64,000 nt of DNA from positions 1 to 64,000 of the forward strand of contig NZ_FNXE01000004.1 in NCBI RefSeq assembly GCF_900108395.1, given 5' to 3'. This DNA is from Paenimyroides marinum. GTDB taxonomy: Bacteria; Bacteroidota; Bacteroidia; Flavobacteriales; Flavobacteriaceae. This document shows positions 1-9,770 of this stretch, one piece after another. The first letter of the stretch is position 1, and every line of letters starts with the position of its first letter. The position numbers and the translations under genes were made by a program. Under the pieces are notes generated by a model. The model worked only from the letters and a program-made list of their open reading frames with translations, was not told where the DNA came from and ran no database searches.

Positions 1-76
1 TCAAAAAAATGCTGTTTTTGTCAGAATTGACCCATCTTATAAAGTAGCTGCATAAAACCTATATTATCCATAAACC

Positions 77-106
77 AAAGAAGCTGCCCTTTTGGGACAG
101 CCTCTT
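77..106 (-). terminator. Imperfect hairpin terminator after the 115-2889 gene
   Basis: An inverted repeat (AAAGAGGCTGTCCC against GGGCAGCTTCTTT, loop AAAA) lies just downstream of the stop codon at 115 on the minus strand. The arms pair with one mismatch and one bulge and the following T-run is short, so termination is likely but not ideal. Confidence 0.5.
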
Positions 107-114
107 TGTTTACA

Positions 115-2889
115 TTAGTCTTCATCAATATTAAATCTGCTTTTCTTTTTACCGGCAAATTTTTCTAATTTGTAAGTAAGTGAAAACATAACGTATTGTT
201 TTAAAATGGTGTCCTCAGAATCATAAATACTGGTTGGTGTGGCTGTTCTGCGTACACTTTGGTTTTGGTTTAATATATCATACACCTTTACTTTTGCAAG
301 GAATCGTTCGTTTAAGAAGTTGTATCCCAAACTGGCGTTCCATAATAAATAATCTTTTTTGAAACCATTGGCAATGTTAGAATTGTATTGATACATAACA
401 TCACTACCAAAAACTACATTCTTAGGCCAGTACGCTGTTGCCATAAATCCTGCGTTATGAACAAAGTAATTGGTTTTTTGTATAGGCAAATTATCGTATT
501 TCATATAGTTAATATCATAACTATAGCTTGGTTTTAGGATAAGTTTTTTATTTAAATCTAAGGTAACGCTAACCTCGGGCTTTAAAGAGGTGTTGTTAGA
601 TGTGTACCAAATATTATTTTGTATTCCTTTGTTTTTATTGCCATTAAAATCTAAACCAGCAGCAATACTTAGTTTGTTTTTATCGCTTAACTTAAAATCT
701 TTACTATAATTAATACCTGACCAATAGTAATACGTATCGTTAATATTGGTGTAAGTTATGGTGCTAAAATAGTTTTCATCGAAAGTGCTTACCATACCAA
801 TACTTCTTGCATTATAGCTACCGCCGGCATATAAATAGTAACCCGAACGCGATTGCCAGTCATAGTTATTAAAACCTAAGTAAAAACTGTGTTGTGTACT
901 TGTTTTAAGATCTTTATTACCTTGTGTGGTTGATAAAGTGCTTGATAAATCTACATATTCTAACAACTGTGCCATATAAGGACTAGTCTCTGTGTACGAG
1001 TAGTTAGCGTAAACACTCATTGATTTACCAATACGGTAGTTACCATACGTACGTACGCTTGGCAAAATATCTAAACGTTGGTTTAAATAGCGTTCGTTAT
1101 TGTAAAGCGATGATACATCATAGTTGTTAATAGTAGTACCACTGTTTATGCTAAAAAAATACTTTTCACCGTTGATTTGATACCCTACCGATGGCGCTGT
1201 TTTAACGCCTTTTAAACTATTTTGAAACGATAATAAGTTATTGTAATTACTATAATTACCAGTAGCAGTATTAAAATCGTAAGTAGCACGCCCTTGGTAT
1301 TCATTAGTCCAGGTATTGTTAAACATAAAAGTTAACGTTTGTTTAGGTGCAATAGGCTCACGATACACTACATTTACGGTATAAGCATCGGTATGGCTGT
1401 TAGTGTTAATGCTTTGGTTACGAATATCTTCGGGCAAATTGGTTTGATAGAAATAAGCCGCCGCATCTTTTAACTGATCGGTTGTGTTTTTTCTGTTTTC
1501 GTTATTAAAGCCAATGCTTAAACTACGCCCTTTGCGTTTAAAACGGCGTGCCACTAAAAACTCATTACTAAAAATTGTATTATCAACACTTAAAAAATCG
1601 GTATTATTGCTTTTGTTCAATAGTTCGCCCATTTCGTTACGTGTTTCGCTAAAACCACTGTTTCTGCTAGTACTATTAGTGTTCTTAATGTTTGGTACAA
1701 TGGTTAAAGTGGTTAACGAATCTAGCTCCATCTCAATATCATAATTAAAGGTATGGTTGCCTGTTTTTGATTTTAGCTTTGATTCTGATTCTGTTATGTA
1801 GCGGTTATCGGGCAATAAATTCTCCATTCGCGTTTTGTTGGTATTGTTATTCTCTACCTCGTTAAACAAATAGTTCATGCTAACCTTATTCTTTTTACCC
1901 CAATTATCGCCGTAATTAACACCGATCATATCTGTTTGATAAATCCCCTTTCCACCTCCAAATTCTAATCCGTTGATGCTGTATGAACCATCAGAAGACG
2001 ATGAGTAATAATTGTTTCGTCCGCCCGACATATTGTCAAAAATCTCGTTGGTAGAAAAGCCTGTGGAATTGATGTTGTTTGACGAACCCAAAACACTAAC
2101 CTTGAAATCGCCTTTAAAATAATTAAACAGCATAGACGATTCGTACCGGTCATCGGTACCGTAACCTGCAATAAAACGCCCAAAGAGTCCCTTGTTTTTA
2201 TCCTCGTCAATTGTTAGATTTATGGTTTGGGTTTCACCGGTAGTTGATGCACCTGTAAGTTTTTCTTCTTTAGATTTATAATCAGTTACCTGTACTTTAT
2301 TAATGATTTCGGCAGGTAGGTTTTCTAAAATTACTTTTCCGTCTTCGTTAAAAAATGGTTTCCCATTGACCAAAACATTGCTTACTTCTTTTCCGTTTAC
2401 TTTTATTTTGCCTTCATCGTCTACCTCAACGCCCGGCAATTGTTCCAACAATTCCTTTACCGTAGCATCCGGTCGCACTTTAAACGAAGCAGCGTTAAAT
2501 TCCAATGTATCCTTTTTTACCCGAACAGGTGCTGCATCGGTAGTGATAACCAGTTCTTCTAATACGTCGCTACCGGGAATGAGCTGTATGGTACCCAAAT
2601 CCACAGATGATTTAATGGTTTCGAATTCTTTAGAGAAGTCTTCAAAACCAATAGAAGATATTGTAACAAAAGTAGGATTTTCAATTGTTTTTACCGGCAT
2701 TTTAAAGTTTCCTGAAACATCGGTAATGGTATAATCAATTAAAGTTGAATCTTTTTTAGAAGAGAGATACACCGTTGCGGCTTCTACGGGTTTTTTATCG
2801 GTATCGGTAATTTTTCCTTTTAATTCAATTTTTTGAGCAAATGTAAGAGTGCTACAAATAATAGCAAAAATGCTTAGCAAGTTTTTCAT
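115..2889 (-). CDS. Outer-membrane beta-barrel protein with CarboxypepD_reg-like N-domain (OMP_b-brl_3 type)
   Basis: This 924-residue protein has a signal peptide (residues 1-18, ending TFA before Q19), a carboxypeptidase-regulatory-like beta-sandwich (about 22-105), a short plug-like segment (about 120-230) and a large barrel of alternating aromatic strands to the C-terminus. The architecture is that of the TonB-receptor-like family called outer membrane beta-barrel family protein (OMP_b-brl_3). The substrate is unknown. It is a close paralog of the protein at 11062-13869: both share the pattern of a regulatory domain with KDSTLI, then the motif VLVNGKPFF (here) or ILVNGKPFF (paralog). It lies downstream of the peroxidase gene in the same direction after a gap of about 100 bases, so it may have its own promoter. 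ATG at 2889 is followed directly by the signal peptide. Confidence 0.88.
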   Translation of the reverse strand: MKNLLSIFAIICSTLTFAQKIELKGKITDTDKKPVEAATVYLSSKKDSTLIDYTITDVSGNFKMPVKTIENPTFVTISSIGFEDFSKEFETIKSSVDLGTIQLIPGSDVLEELVITTDAAPVRVKKDTLEFNAASFKVRPDATVKELLEQLPGVEVDDEGKIKVNGKEVSNVLVNGKPFFNEDGKVILENLPAEIINKVQVTDYKSKEEKLTGASTTGETQTINLTIDEDKNKGLFGRFIAGYGTDDRYESSMLFNYFKGDFKVSVLGSSNNINSTGFSTNEIFDNMSGGRNNYYSSSSDGSYSINGLEFGGGKGIYQTDMIGVNYGDNWGKKNKVSMNYLFNEVENNNTNKTRMENLLPDNRYITESESKLKSKTGNHTFNYDIEMELDSLTTLTIVPNIKNTNSTSRNSGFSETRNEMGELLNKSNNTDFLSVDNTIFSNEFLVARRFKRKGRSLSIGFNNENRKNTTDQLKDAAAYFYQTNLPEDIRNQSINTNSHTDAYTVNVVYREPIAPKQTLTFMFNNTWTNEYQGRATYDFNTATGNYSNYNNLLSFQNSLKGVKTAPSVGYQINGEKYFFSINSGTTINNYDVSSLYNNERYLNQRLDILPSVRTYGNYRIGKSMSVYANYSYTETSPYMAQLLEYVDLSSTLSTTQGNKDLKTSTQHSFYLGFNNYDWQSRSGYYLYAGGSYNARSIGMVSTFDENYFSTITYTNINDTYYYWSGINYSKDFKLSDKNKLSIAAGLDFNGNKNKGIQNNIWYTSNNTSLKPEVSVTLDLNKKLILKPSYSYDINYMKYDNLPIQKTNYFVHNAGFMATAYWPKNVVFGSDVMYQYNSNIANGFKKDYLLWNASLGYNFLNERFLAKVKVYDILNQNQSVRRTATPTSIYDSEDTILKQYVMFSLTYKLEKFAGKKKSRFNIDED

Positions 2890-2995
2890 ATAAAATGTTA
2901 TTAGTTTTAGTGTAACGCAAAAGTGTTAAAAAAAAGTATATAAAAAAAATGTGTAAATCACTTTTCACACACTTTTTGCATTTTTACACTAAAAC

Positions 2996-4138
2996 TTATT
3001 CCACCGGGAATTCCGGACGACGCATTTTATAAGTTGTTCCCGATAACGATTCTAAGAAAGCTACCAATGCCTTTTTTTCTTCCGGTGTTAAATTCAAAGG
3101 TTTTAAAAGTTCATCAGTAACAGGATATAATCCATCTGCTTTTTTCTGCTCCTCTGTAGGATCAATCATGTGCATACCGCTGTTATACATATTTACCACA
3201 CCTTCTAAATTATCAAATAAGCCATTGTGCATCCACGGGCGGGTTATCAATAAATCGCGTAAGCCTGGTGTTTTAAACTTACCCACATCTTCGGGTAACT
3301 TTGTGATTTCGTATCTGCCTAAATCTTCGTATTTACGTTTATAATACGTTAAACCAATGTTGTGAAACGATTCGTCTGTCAGGTTTTTACCCGAATGGCA
3401 ATTCATACAACGGGCTTTTGTCCTGAAAATATGCATCCCGTAAATTTCCTGTTCTGTAAGAGCATCATGCGCTCCATCAATAAATTTATCAAAACGGCTG
3501 GGCTGGTTTTTAATGGTTCTTTGAAAACTTGCCAATGCTTTTGCAATACCGTCAAAAGTTATTTTTTCACTTCCATAAGCATCTTTAAATAACGGTTTAT
3601 ATGCTTCTATTTTATTTAGTTTTACAACCACACTGTCTAAATTCATTGCCATTTCGTTATGGGCAGCAATAGGTTCTCTTAACTGTTTTTCTAATGATTC
3701 GGCTCTTCCGTCCCAGAAAAAAGATGTGCGGTCGGCTATGTTAAAAAGCGACATCGTGTTTCTTGCACCTTGTAAATGGTCGTGCCCAAGCCCCACACGG
3801 CGACGGTCTGTCCACCCCATTTCAGGGTCGTGACACGTACTGCACGATATTTGATTTGATTTAGACAACTTGGGATCAAAAAACAACATTTTGCCTAAGA
3901 TAACATCGGGCAAGTCTTGTGTTTTAAAATAGTTTGAATCGCGTTTTATGCTTTCAAATTCTTGCCAGTTTACACCAGCATCAATGGTAGGTGCCGGCCA
4001 TTGGCTTATTGGCTTTTTATATAATGGAACGATGGAATCATACGCAGGATTGTTTGCCGTGTAATAACTTACTGCAGGAAAAAAACCAAATAACACTAAC
4101 GATACAACCGCTACAACTAAAATTAAGAATTTGTTCAT
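2996..4138 (-). CDS. Diheme cytochrome c peroxidase / MauG-family protein
   Basis: The 380-residue protein starts with a membrane anchor or signal (residues 4-24) and carries two heme-c sites, CSTCH (99-103) and CMNCH (244-248), the hallmark of the bacterial diheme peroxidase/MauG family. Trp109, shortly after the first heme site, sits where an inter-heme Trp is expected. Near the C-terminus the sequence PWMHNG (301-306) is followed by VVNMYNSG (314-321); whether the distal ligand of the second heme is Met or Tyr decides between peroxidase and MauG-like chemistry and cannot be settled by eye. It acts in the periplasm. It is the last gene of a four-gene operon, only 2 bases after the DUF6850 gene, which ties it to metal uptake rather than to general peroxide defence. 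Family certain, substrate unknown. Confidence 0.9.
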   Translation of the reverse strand: MNKFLILVVAVVSLVLFGFFPAVSYYTANNPAYDSIVPLYKKPISQWPAPTIDAGVNWQEFESIKRDSNYFKTQDLPDVILGKMLFFDPKLSKSNQISCSTCHDPEMGWTDRRRVGLGHDHLQGARNTMSLFNIADRTSFFWDGRAESLEKQLREPIAAHNEMAMNLDSVVVKLNKIEAYKPLFKDAYGSEKITFDGIAKALASFQRTIKNQPSRFDKFIDGAHDALTEQEIYGMHIFRTKARCMNCHSGKNLTDESFHNIGLTYYKRKYEDLGRYEITKLPEDVGKFKTPGLRDLLITRPWMHNGLFDNLEGVVNMYNSGMHMIDPTEEQKKADGLYPVTDELLKPLNLTPEEKKALVAFLESLSGTTYKMRRPEFPVE

Positions 4139-4140
4139 TT

Positions 4141-5685
4141 TTAAAAAGTAATGCCTAAACTAAATGTGCTTTGTGTATTAACCGCACTGTTAGAGAACTT
4201 AAAATAATCAAGTGCAAAGATAGCATAAATAGATTGTTTTGGCAGCACTTTAACGTCATATCTTAAAGCTGCCTGCACCGCTTTATAATTGGTGTTTTTA
4301 ATGTTATAATCGTTGATTAACCATTGGTTGATTCCCTGGTGCTGAGATAAGGTCAGCATGTTTAAATCAGACGCTTTTTTTACCGTTCGTTGATAAATAT
4401 CGGCGGTAAAACTTAAGCTGTTGGTTTTGTTTAACTGTTGCAAATACCATAATTTGATGCCTGCAAAATAATCATCAAAATTTTGTTGTGATGCAGGATC
4501 ATATTTACTTTCTTTTGTTTGTGAAACCGTATAAAATGGCTGTAAATAAACGGTTGAACCATTATTTTGATACTGCAAAACGACATTGAAGGAAAGTTCG
4601 CTGTTTGAAAATTCGTAATTTTCTTTTTCTAATATTTTTTGCAATATACCGGTATTGTTAGAGTACAATACTTCGGTTCCTGTTTTGTTGGTTTTATGGT
4701 AATTTATTTTTCCGCCAATTTTATAAGAATCTGTCAGGTTAAAAACCTTGATAATGCTTGCAAAGTTCTTTCTTAATTCCAGCCTGTTAATTTCGTAAGA
4801 GTTATTGCCAGTACTGGTACTGTTGCCTATAGTAACATCTTTGGTTAAAGTTCCAAACAACGTTCCGGCAGTAACAGTAAATAGATCGTCTGCTGTACCA
4901 AAAGTGAAAAGATAGTGGTGCGAAAAATCGCTATAAAAAGCGTTTTCTGTTTTGTTGCTGAAATAAAAATTATAAGTACCCAATCCATTCATCTGATACA
5001 AAGCATTTTGGTACACTTCACTTGAGAATTTTATGGTTGATGTTTGAATATAACGGTTGATTCCCGCTGATAATCCAATGTTGTAATTACTGTTCAAATG
5101 GTACGTAGCTCCTACTTTTAAATACAAATCCGAAGTAACGTTTTTAGGTCGCGGATCTTGTGTTTTGTAACTCAAATCTGCATTATATGCCACCTCACCG
5201 CCTAACGTAAATTTAGTAAAGTTTTTTGCCAACCCGCCGTTAAAACGGTATGTCTGTAAATTCATGGTACCACCCACCGAATCTGCTATAACCATCGAAG
5301 CAGTCCGGTCTAAATCAAGCGTGTTGTTCCACTGTACGTTTTTAGTTTGGGTACTGGTATAAGATGCACCACCCCAAAGCGTGGTATTTTTAGTTATTGC
5401 TTTATAAGAATTGGTGTATAAACTAAAGGTTTTGTGCGATTTACCTTCTTGCAGCAAATACGTCTCTTTATTTAAATTTTGATAATTTAAACCTATGTTT
5501 GAAAAAGAATATGTACTGTAACCCGCCATATTTGCCGGATTACAGTAATATTCACTATTTAAAATTCTAAATTGGGTCAACTGGTTTTCTATGTTTTGAT
5601 ACAGAGAAAGCGAATCTTGTGCCTGGGTGGAAATACCCAGACAGCAAATGATAAACGTTAAAAATTTAGAATAATTGGCTGACAT
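4141..5685 (-). CDS. DUF6850-type outer-membrane beta-barrel protein
   Basis: The 514-residue protein has a signal peptide (1-22, ending STQA) and then repeated amphipathic strands rich in Tyr, Asn and Thr, ending in SLGITF, a typical outer-membrane barrel terminus with final Phe. It has no plug or TonB box, so it is not a classical TonB receptor. From memory it fits the Bacteroidota family DUF6850, which occurs beside DUF4876 lipoproteins and TonB receptors. It follows the DUF4876 gene by 9 bases and precedes the peroxidase by 2 bases. Its role is unknown; a pore or accessory barrel for the same uptake system is plausible. Confidence 0.75.
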   Translation of the reverse strand: MSANYSKFLTFIICCLGISTQAQDSLSLYQNIENQLTQFRILNSEYYCNPANMAGYSTYSFSNIGLNYQNLNKETYLLQEGKSHKTFSLYTNSYKAITKNTTLWGGASYTSTQTKNVQWNNTLDLDRTASMVIADSVGGTMNLQTYRFNGGLAKNFTKFTLGGEVAYNADLSYKTQDPRPKNVTSDLYLKVGATYHLNSNYNIGLSAGINRYIQTSTIKFSSEVYQNALYQMNGLGTYNFYFSNKTENAFYSDFSHHYLFTFGTADDLFTVTAGTLFGTLTKDVTIGNSTSTGNNSYEINRLELRKNFASIIKVFNLTDSYKIGGKINYHKTNKTGTEVLYSNNTGILQKILEKENYEFSNSELSFNVVLQYQNNGSTVYLQPFYTVSQTKESKYDPASQQNFDDYFAGIKLWYLQQLNKTNSLSFTADIYQRTVKKASDLNMLTLSQHQGINQWLINDYNIKNTNYKAVQAALRYDVKVLPKQSIYAIFALDYFKFSNSAVNTQSTFSLGITF

Positions 5686-5694
5686 CGTTTGTTA

Positions 5695-6921
5695 TTAATG
5701 AACAATTCCGTTTGCAAAGCTTGATGGCGATGATTTGGTAAAATCAACATCAGAGTTGTTGGTGTCTTTATAGATTGGTTTTCCGTTTTCCATTGTGCCT
5801 ATAGAAATTCTGCGAACTGTTTTGCCAAAACGTTCCGGATCACTGTTTATTGTTCCGCAAGATGTGTAACCGCTGTCAATAGATGCGTGTAACGGGTTGT
5901 GTTCCCACGTTGCAGGCACGGCACAGTTTACCCCGTCTAAAATCCAGCTGTTTGGTATTTTATACGCACTTTTTTTAGTGATTGCTCCTGCTGCATTCGG
6001 ATATTCGTAATCGTATTTGTAATTTGCCAACCAGCTTTCAACGGTTTCGCCTTGAGGAAAACGGGCAATAGCATAACTCTCCAATCCACGGTTGTTCATA
6101 AAGAACATATTATAATTCATAGTTGAAAAAATAACCACTGCATCAGGTACATTCGGGTTATCAACCTGACCTAAGGTTGCGTTTTCTAAATTAGGAAATT
6201 CATAATCAGCATTTGTTAAATTGTATCCCGGCGTGTTTGCTGCTTTGTGGTCTGCTGCCATATCGGCAATCACGATAAAATCGCCCGGTTCTACCTCTTT
6301 CCCTAATTCGGCAGGAATCATTAATACACCATTTACGGCAAAATCGGTTGCTCTGATTTCAGGAGAAATATCATGATTTGACGAAGGTGTTAATTCTGAT
6401 TTCATAACTAATAAACCACCGGTGTTTAATACTTTGTTGGTATTGTTTGTTAACTTAAAGTATTTTCCTGAATTGTAATTTTTTCCTTCATTAGTCTGTA
6501 CTCCTGTAAAAAAAACTTCTTCAATAATAAAATCTTCGCTAAACGCTTTAATAGTTAGTTTAATATTTACACTTTGTGTATCTTGGGTTAAGTCAAAAAC
6601 AGCAGTTCCGGCTACTTCCACTTCTTCGCCTGATGTTAATTTAACCGTTCCGTTTGCTATTGCCGTGTAAGATCCTTTTTTCAAATCCGTTTCAAAAGGT
6701 TCTGTCGTAAAATCTTGTGTGGTTACAGCACCGGTATTGGTTTCTTTAAATTCTACCGACATTGTTGTGATGGCTTCAATATTGCTGCCTGTAAAAGTTA
6801 AAGTTAATTTACTGGGTGTGTTATCTACTATAGTGTTAACATCGTCGTCGCTGTTACAAGAAACGGTAGTTAAGGTTAAGCCCATTACGGCTAAAAACAT
6901 AAATAAAAATCGGGTATTCAT
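5695..6921 (-). CDS. DUF4876-type surface lipoprotein
   Basis: The 408-residue protein begins with a lipoprotein signal; Cys22 lies in VSC and is followed by NSDDD. In Flavobacterium an acidic S-D-D signal straight after the lipidated Cys directs lipoproteins to the cell surface, so surface exposure is inferred. Residues about 35-125 form an immunoglobulin- or carboxypeptidase-like beta domain; residues about 130-408 form the large domain recognised as DUF4876 (DFIIEEVFFTG at its start, a conserved PERFG near the end). It lies 3 bases after the TonB receptor gene, which suggests a receptor-lipoprotein partnership like SusC/SusD. Trp and Cys residues in the C-terminal third (NSWILDGVNC, TWEHNP, TSCG) could form a metal or redox site. 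Ligand unknown. Confidence 0.8.
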   Translation of the reverse strand: MNTRFLFMFLAVMGLTLTTVSCNSDDDVNTIVDNTPSKLTLTFTGSNIEAITTMSVEFKETNTGAVTTQDFTTEPFETDLKKGSYTAIANGTVKLTSGEEVEVAGTAVFDLTQDTQSVNIKLTIKAFSEDFIIEEVFFTGVQTNEGKNYNSGKYFKLTNNTNKVLNTGGLLVMKSELTPSSNHDISPEIRATDFAVNGVLMIPAELGKEVEPGDFIVIADMAADHKAANTPGYNLTNADYEFPNLENATLGQVDNPNVPDAVVIFSTMNYNMFFMNNRGLESYAIARFPQGETVESWLANYKYDYEYPNAAGAITKKSAYKIPNSWILDGVNCAVPATWEHNPLHASIDSGYTSCGTINSDPERFGKTVRRISIGTMENGKPIYKDTNNSDVDFTKSSPSSFANGIVH

Positions 6922-6924
6922 ATA

Positions 6925-9690
6925 TTAAAAATTAAAAGTTAATTCCATTCCAAAATAAGGTTCGTTCCAAAAGTTGCGTTCTACTATTCTACCATTAAAT
7001 TTATAAGGTGCATAATAACTAAACAGCCTGTTTACAAATAACGATGCTTTTAAATTATTGTATAAACGCTTGGTTGCTTTTAGGTTTGCTACCACATCAA
7101 ATGTATAATTCGTAGCCATATTATCTGTTACTGATACATTGCGTACCAGCCATTGTTTGTAAAGATCGGTTTTATCAGCCTCTGTAAATTCAAAAATATT
7201 TCCGTCTTTATCGTAATAGGCATAAGGCTCGGCGATTCTTTTTGAACGCTCTTTGTCAAAGAACAATGTTCCCTGTAACGATAAAGACAGGTTCATATCC
7301 AAAGCAGGCAAATAGGTATCAACAATACAGTTGTAATTTAAACCTGTGTGAATATAACCGTCATCGTTTTTATAGATGCCCACATAAGGAAACGAAATTC
7401 CGCCTATTGATTGTGTAGGCTTTTCGTGATAGGGTACCGAGTTTTCATACAGCGTTTTAAACCACGCACCGTTTAAGGTAATGCGGGTATTGATGCTTTT
7501 AAATCTAGGCGAATGGTACCCAAACTCAATTCCTTTTTTCAACGTTCTGCTGCCGTTTTGCTGGGTACTGAACCCTAAAAACTGGTATTGCTGTTCGTAA
7601 GGCAAATCGTTTATATCGGGATGTTGGGTCATGTTTTCTAAATCCAAACCGCTGGCATCGTACCGGTTGTAATAAAACGTTTGAAAAAACGCTCCGGATC
7701 TGAACCCCGATTTCATATCTTCGTTAAAATAGGTTACAAAGAATTGATGTCCTTCATAAGATACATCTAAACGGATTTCTTTTTTTACGTTTTTTGCCGC
7801 AACCAAATCGTAATTGGCAACATCTACCACGTACGTCATGTAATTCACATAACGCAAATCGGGGTTGTTGTGGTAAAAGTTTAATTGCTGGAAATTCTTG
7901 TATATTAGGTTAGGATACAGCATCATTAGGGTAGGTTGCTTATATAACATTCCGTATCCCACTGTTACATCGGTTTTAAGATCTTTACCGGCTATCTGCA
8001 TCACAGGTGCATTCCACTGTAAATTAATGCGTGGTTCGGCATATATTTTTTCACCTAATGCATAAGCATCAGGCATTCCTAACATTTTTGAAATACGTGC
8101 ACCGGCATACAGCATCAAACCGTGGTTTTCAAAATCATATTGCATTCTGTCGCCCACAAAAAAAGCCATGTTCTGGTATGCAGGTACATCACGGTACGCT
8201 CTGGGGCGGGTTGCCATTGTGGGGAAAGGCGGTTTTAAAACATCATACATTTGTCCGCGGCCGTTGTTTTTAGAATACTTAAAGTCAAAACCGGCTTCTA
8301 TATTGTGCGATATGTTTCCGGTAAAAGTCAATGCGTCTGCCGTTAATTTGTACGACATATCCAACGGACGTCCCTCGGTTTTCAGGTAAGAAATATAAGT
8401 AAGCTCCGGAAAGTATCCATCGTTTACCCCGGGTTCTGTTGCTATTGATATAGACGTTGGGCCGGAAAGTTGTGTTAACTTGGTTTGTTTTAAATCTTCG
8501 TAACCTTGTTTAATGAAGGTGTTTAACTGCAAACGGTTAAAGAATCCGTTTTTAATTTTTAAATCAAAATTATTGGCTAAAGATACATATTGTTTTTTAT
8601 TCAGATAAGCATCTACCTTTGCATAGCCGCTGTCCGGATCCACCGTTTCATCGTCCATACTAAAGTTATAGTCTAAATTGGTTTGCCATTTTAAATGGTT
8701 GTTCCCCACGTTTAACCAGGCAGTAGAACGTACCGAACCCGAAAAACGCTGATAATTTTCGTTGGTGTTACGCGGATCGGCTTTGGCATCTAAATAATCA
8801 ACACTTGCATTGATGTCCCATTTATCAGAAACCTTAAATCCTTTTGCCAGATAGTACATTTTGCTAAATCCATCTATCTTTAACCGGCTTTGCCATTGCG
8901 TTTCGCCCGATTTTCTGTTGATAAGAACCAAGCCTGAAGTTAAATCGCCGTACGAGGCTGTTGGGATCCCGCGAATAATTTCTACATTATCAATATCGTT
9001 GGTTGATATGGTACGCATATCTATACCGGTGGTGGTGGTATTGCGTGATGTAACTGTATTTGCTGACCCTACCGTGTGTCTACTATAAGAAGACACCTGC
9101 ATATCTGCAGCAGAATTCATCAGGTTGCCGTCCATCATAAACTGTACACCTAAAGAACCGGTATTGTAATCACCTGTGGGTTTTTCAAATTCGCGGATTG
9201 TAATCGTATTTGTTCCTGTTAAATCAGGGTCTTTTGCTTTACCCCCGGGCAGTAACTCTAATAAATCGGTAAAGCTCGATGGCTGCAGATGTGCCATTGC
9301 CTGCCGGTCTATTTTAGATGAAGTGATTAAACCCTTGCTTTCTTTGGCAGTAATCACAATTTCTTCTAGCTGGTTACCGTCAAAATGCAGCAAAATGCTT
9401 TCATAGCTGTTTTGCGACAGGTTGATTTCTTTTGAAAACGGTTTGTAATTAACGTGGTTAACCTCTAAGCGATAGACCCCCTTAGGTAAATTTGCAGACA
9501 TTTTTCCATACGTATTTGTTTGATACGTCTGAGAAAAACCATCCGCATTGGTAAGAATTATAAAAGCGTCGTTAACAGCTGTTTTTAAACTGTCGGAAAC
9601 TGTCAGATTTAAGGAAAAACCCTGTCCGTAACCCACACAAGTCATTATAAACAAACAAATTACCCAAAAACACTTTGACAATTTAAACAT
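6925..9690 (-). CDS. TonB-dependent receptor (CarboxypepD_reg plus plug plus barrel)
   Basis: This 921-residue outer-membrane receptor has a signal peptide (1-22), a carboxypeptidase-regulatory domain (about 24-95), a plug beginning at LEEIVITAKE (about 108) and a 22-strand-type barrel ending in MELTFNF with terminal Phe. It would import a ligand powered by TonB-ExbBD. It is the first gene of the operon with DUF4876, DUF6850 and diheme peroxidase, and a good promoter with a nearby 16-base palindrome lies upstream. The ligand is unknown; the neighbouring siderophore genes suggest metal or a metal chelate. ATG at 9690 directly starts the signal peptide. Confidence 0.9.
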   Translation of the reverse strand: MFKLSKCFWVICLFIMTCVGYGQGFSLNLTVSDSLKTAVNDAFIILTNADGFSQTYQTNTYGKMSANLPKGVYRLEVNHVNYKPFSKEINLSQNSYESILLHFDGNQLEEIVITAKESKGLITSSKIDRQAMAHLQPSSFTDLLELLPGGKAKDPDLTGTNTITIREFEKPTGDYNTGSLGVQFMMDGNLMNSAADMQVSSYSRHTVGSANTVTSRNTTTTGIDMRTISTNDIDNVEIIRGIPTASYGDLTSGLVLINRKSGETQWQSRLKIDGFSKMYYLAKGFKVSDKWDINASVDYLDAKADPRNTNENYQRFSGSVRSTAWLNVGNNHLKWQTNLDYNFSMDDETVDPDSGYAKVDAYLNKKQYVSLANNFDLKIKNGFFNRLQLNTFIKQGYEDLKQTKLTQLSGPTSISIATEPGVNDGYFPELTYISYLKTEGRPLDMSYKLTADALTFTGNISHNIEAGFDFKYSKNNGRGQMYDVLKPPFPTMATRPRAYRDVPAYQNMAFFVGDRMQYDFENHGLMLYAGARISKMLGMPDAYALGEKIYAEPRINLQWNAPVMQIAGKDLKTDVTVGYGMLYKQPTLMMLYPNLIYKNFQQLNFYHNNPDLRYVNYMTYVVDVANYDLVAAKNVKKEIRLDVSYEGHQFFVTYFNEDMKSGFRSGAFFQTFYYNRYDASGLDLENMTQHPDINDLPYEQQYQFLGFSTQQNGSRTLKKGIEFGYHSPRFKSINTRITLNGAWFKTLYENSVPYHEKPTQSIGGISFPYVGIYKNDDGYIHTGLNYNCIVDTYLPALDMNLSLSLQGTLFFDKERSKRIAEPYAYYDKDGNIFEFTEADKTDLYKQWLVRNVSVTDNMATNYTFDVVANLKATKRLYNNLKASLFVNRLFSYYAPYKFNGRIVERNFWNEPYFGMELTFNF

Positions 9691-9715
9691 CTAAAAAACG
9701 CCTTTTTTTCCGTTG

Positions 9716-9746
9716 CAAAAGTATTTAAACCATTTAAATTTTCAAA
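9716..9746 (-). promoter_or_regulatory. Promoter of the TonB-DUF4876-DUF6850-peroxidase operon
   Basis: On the minus strand TTTG (9746-9743), 19 bases and TACTTTTG (9723-9716) match the Bacteroidetes sigma-A promoter. The -7 box ends 25 bases before the ATG at 9690. A sequence CTAAATAAG (9756-9748) abuts the -33 element and resembles one inside the siderophore-receptor promoter at 17334-17327, so a shared metal-responsive repressor site is possible. Confidence 0.65.
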
Positions 9747-9770
9747 ACTTATTTAGACTTATTTTTAATA

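Noticed and set aside
2303..2734. Plus-strand 143-codon frame, with a similar one at 13274-13708
   Set aside because: Both are antisense to the same conserved part of the two paralogous barrels; their similarity follows from the sense genes. No promoter or family supports them.
2996..4138. Calling the diheme protein MauG or MbnH outright
   Set aside because: Only the two CxxCH sites and general family pattern are visible; the distal ligand of the second heme cannot be assigned by eye, and no methylamine or methanobactin gene is nearby.
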